A stretch of DNA of 37,811 nt, from assembly GCA_041306005.1 (NCBI GenBank), contig JBFYKJ010000080.1, positions 1 to 37,811 of the forward strand, given 5' to 3'. The notes under the pieces were generated by a model. That model saw only the letters and a list, made by a program, of their open reading frames with translations, was not told where the DNA came from and ran no database searches. The position numbers and the translations under genes are program-made. Numbering within the stretch: the first letter of the stretch is position 1; each line of letters starts with the position of its first letter. Source of the stretch: JBFYKJ01 sp041306005 (GTDB lineage: Archaea > Altiarchaeota > Altiarchaeia > JAFGQM01). Below, piece by piece: positions 37,503-37,811 of this stretch.

Positions 37503-37811
37503 ATGGGGCAACCTAAGAAGCAGCGAAGGAAATACAGCACGCCGAAGCACATGTTCAAGGGGCGGGAGGGTGAGCGCGAGCTCGTCCAAGCCTACGGCCT
37601 GAAGAACGCCAAGGAGCTGTGGAAGGCTAAGAGCGAGGTCTCGAGGATAAGGGGCCTTGCAAGGAAGCTCCTGGCAAACCCGGACAAAAAAACGGAGGGC
37701 GACATCTTCGGCAAGCTCATCAAGGTGGGCCTCCTCCAAAAGGACTCGAAGCTCGAGGACACGCTAAAGCTCACTGTCGAAGATGTGCTGAACCGCAGGC
37801 TGCAGACGATC
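37503..37811 (+). CDS. rps4: 30S ribosomal protein uS4, 3' partial
   Basis: An open frame of 103 codons runs from ATG 37503 to the window edge without a stop. The translation begins MGQPKKQRRKYSTPKHMF, continues ELVQAYGLKNAKELWKAKSE, and reaches LTVEDVLNRRLQTI, which are the conserved N-terminal blocks of archaeal uS4 (first K-rich segment, YGLKNKKELW, and the start of the S4 RNA-binding region). It assembles early on 16S rRNA. The remaining part, including most of the S4 domain, lies outside the window. Confidence 0.95.
   Translation, partial: MGQPKKQRRKYSTPKHMFKGREGERELVQAYGLKNAKELWKAKSEVSRIRGLARKLLANPDKKTEGDIFGKLIKVGLLQKDSKLEDTLKLTVEDVLNRRLQTI

Overview
The window is archaeal DNA, GC-rich by eye. 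Evidence for archaea: an archaeal-type phosphoglycerate kinase, archaeal uS13 followed by archaeal uS4, a KaiC-like RecA ATPase, FilR1-type winged-helix regulators, a UbiA prenyltransferase, and TATA boxes about 25-40 nt before start codons. The very large secreted proteins with Cys-rich and MopE-like repeats, and the Cys-paired Yip1-like membrane protein, recall uncultured DPANN-type archaea (Diapherotrites, Micrarchaeota, Woesearchaeota and relatives). The exact lineage cannot be settled from this sequence.

Layout. 1-3.4 kb: the end of an Lrp/AsnC-type ligand-binding domain, pgk, a membrane-anchored thioredoxin-like protein (-) and a 65-aa ORF. 3.4-19.9 kb: a four-gene minus-strand operon, in transcription order a 233-aa signal-anchored protein, a 1972-aa secreted protein, a 150-aa cytosolic protein, and a 3125-aa subtilisin with eleven metal-binding-type repeats and a LamG domain. 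The 1972-aa protein looks like an archaeal polymorphic toxin: signal peptide, Cys-rich region, carboxypeptidase-regulatory-like repeats, Gly-rich helical pre-toxin region, then a small nuclease-like tip with GWEHI near its start and TAYP at its end. The next ORF starts on the base after the toxin stop codon and is the natural immunity candidate. Toxin tip plus immunity ORF form an AT-rich patch in GC-rich surroundings, as expected for an exchangeable cassette.

20-22.5 kb: an HD phosphohydrolase (-), a 478-nt gap with a symmetric divergent promoter and several strong hairpins (candidate structured RNA), a NYN-domain nuclease with a GTG start and a folded leader, and an orphan antitoxin-like ORF. 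22.5-30.8 kb: a sensory and regulatory cluster with five FilR1-type paralogues, a KaiC-like ATPase, an MFS transporter, and a sharply AT-rich two-gene insert (tandem V4R protein plus UbiA enzyme). 30.9-35.1 kb: a Yip1-like membrane protein, an RHH/RelE toxin-antitoxin pair, and a complete ECF importer (T, fused A-A, S). 35.1 kb to the end: a GGDEF-domain protein, rare in archaea, whose guanine-contacting Asp is replaced by Thr; rpiA; rps13; and the start of rps4.

Most genes are packed into operons by 4-base ATGA overlaps. Several promoters share a near-identical element, CGCCTTTTTATCCCCC, and two intergenic regions carry the same 19-bp hyphenated palindrome.
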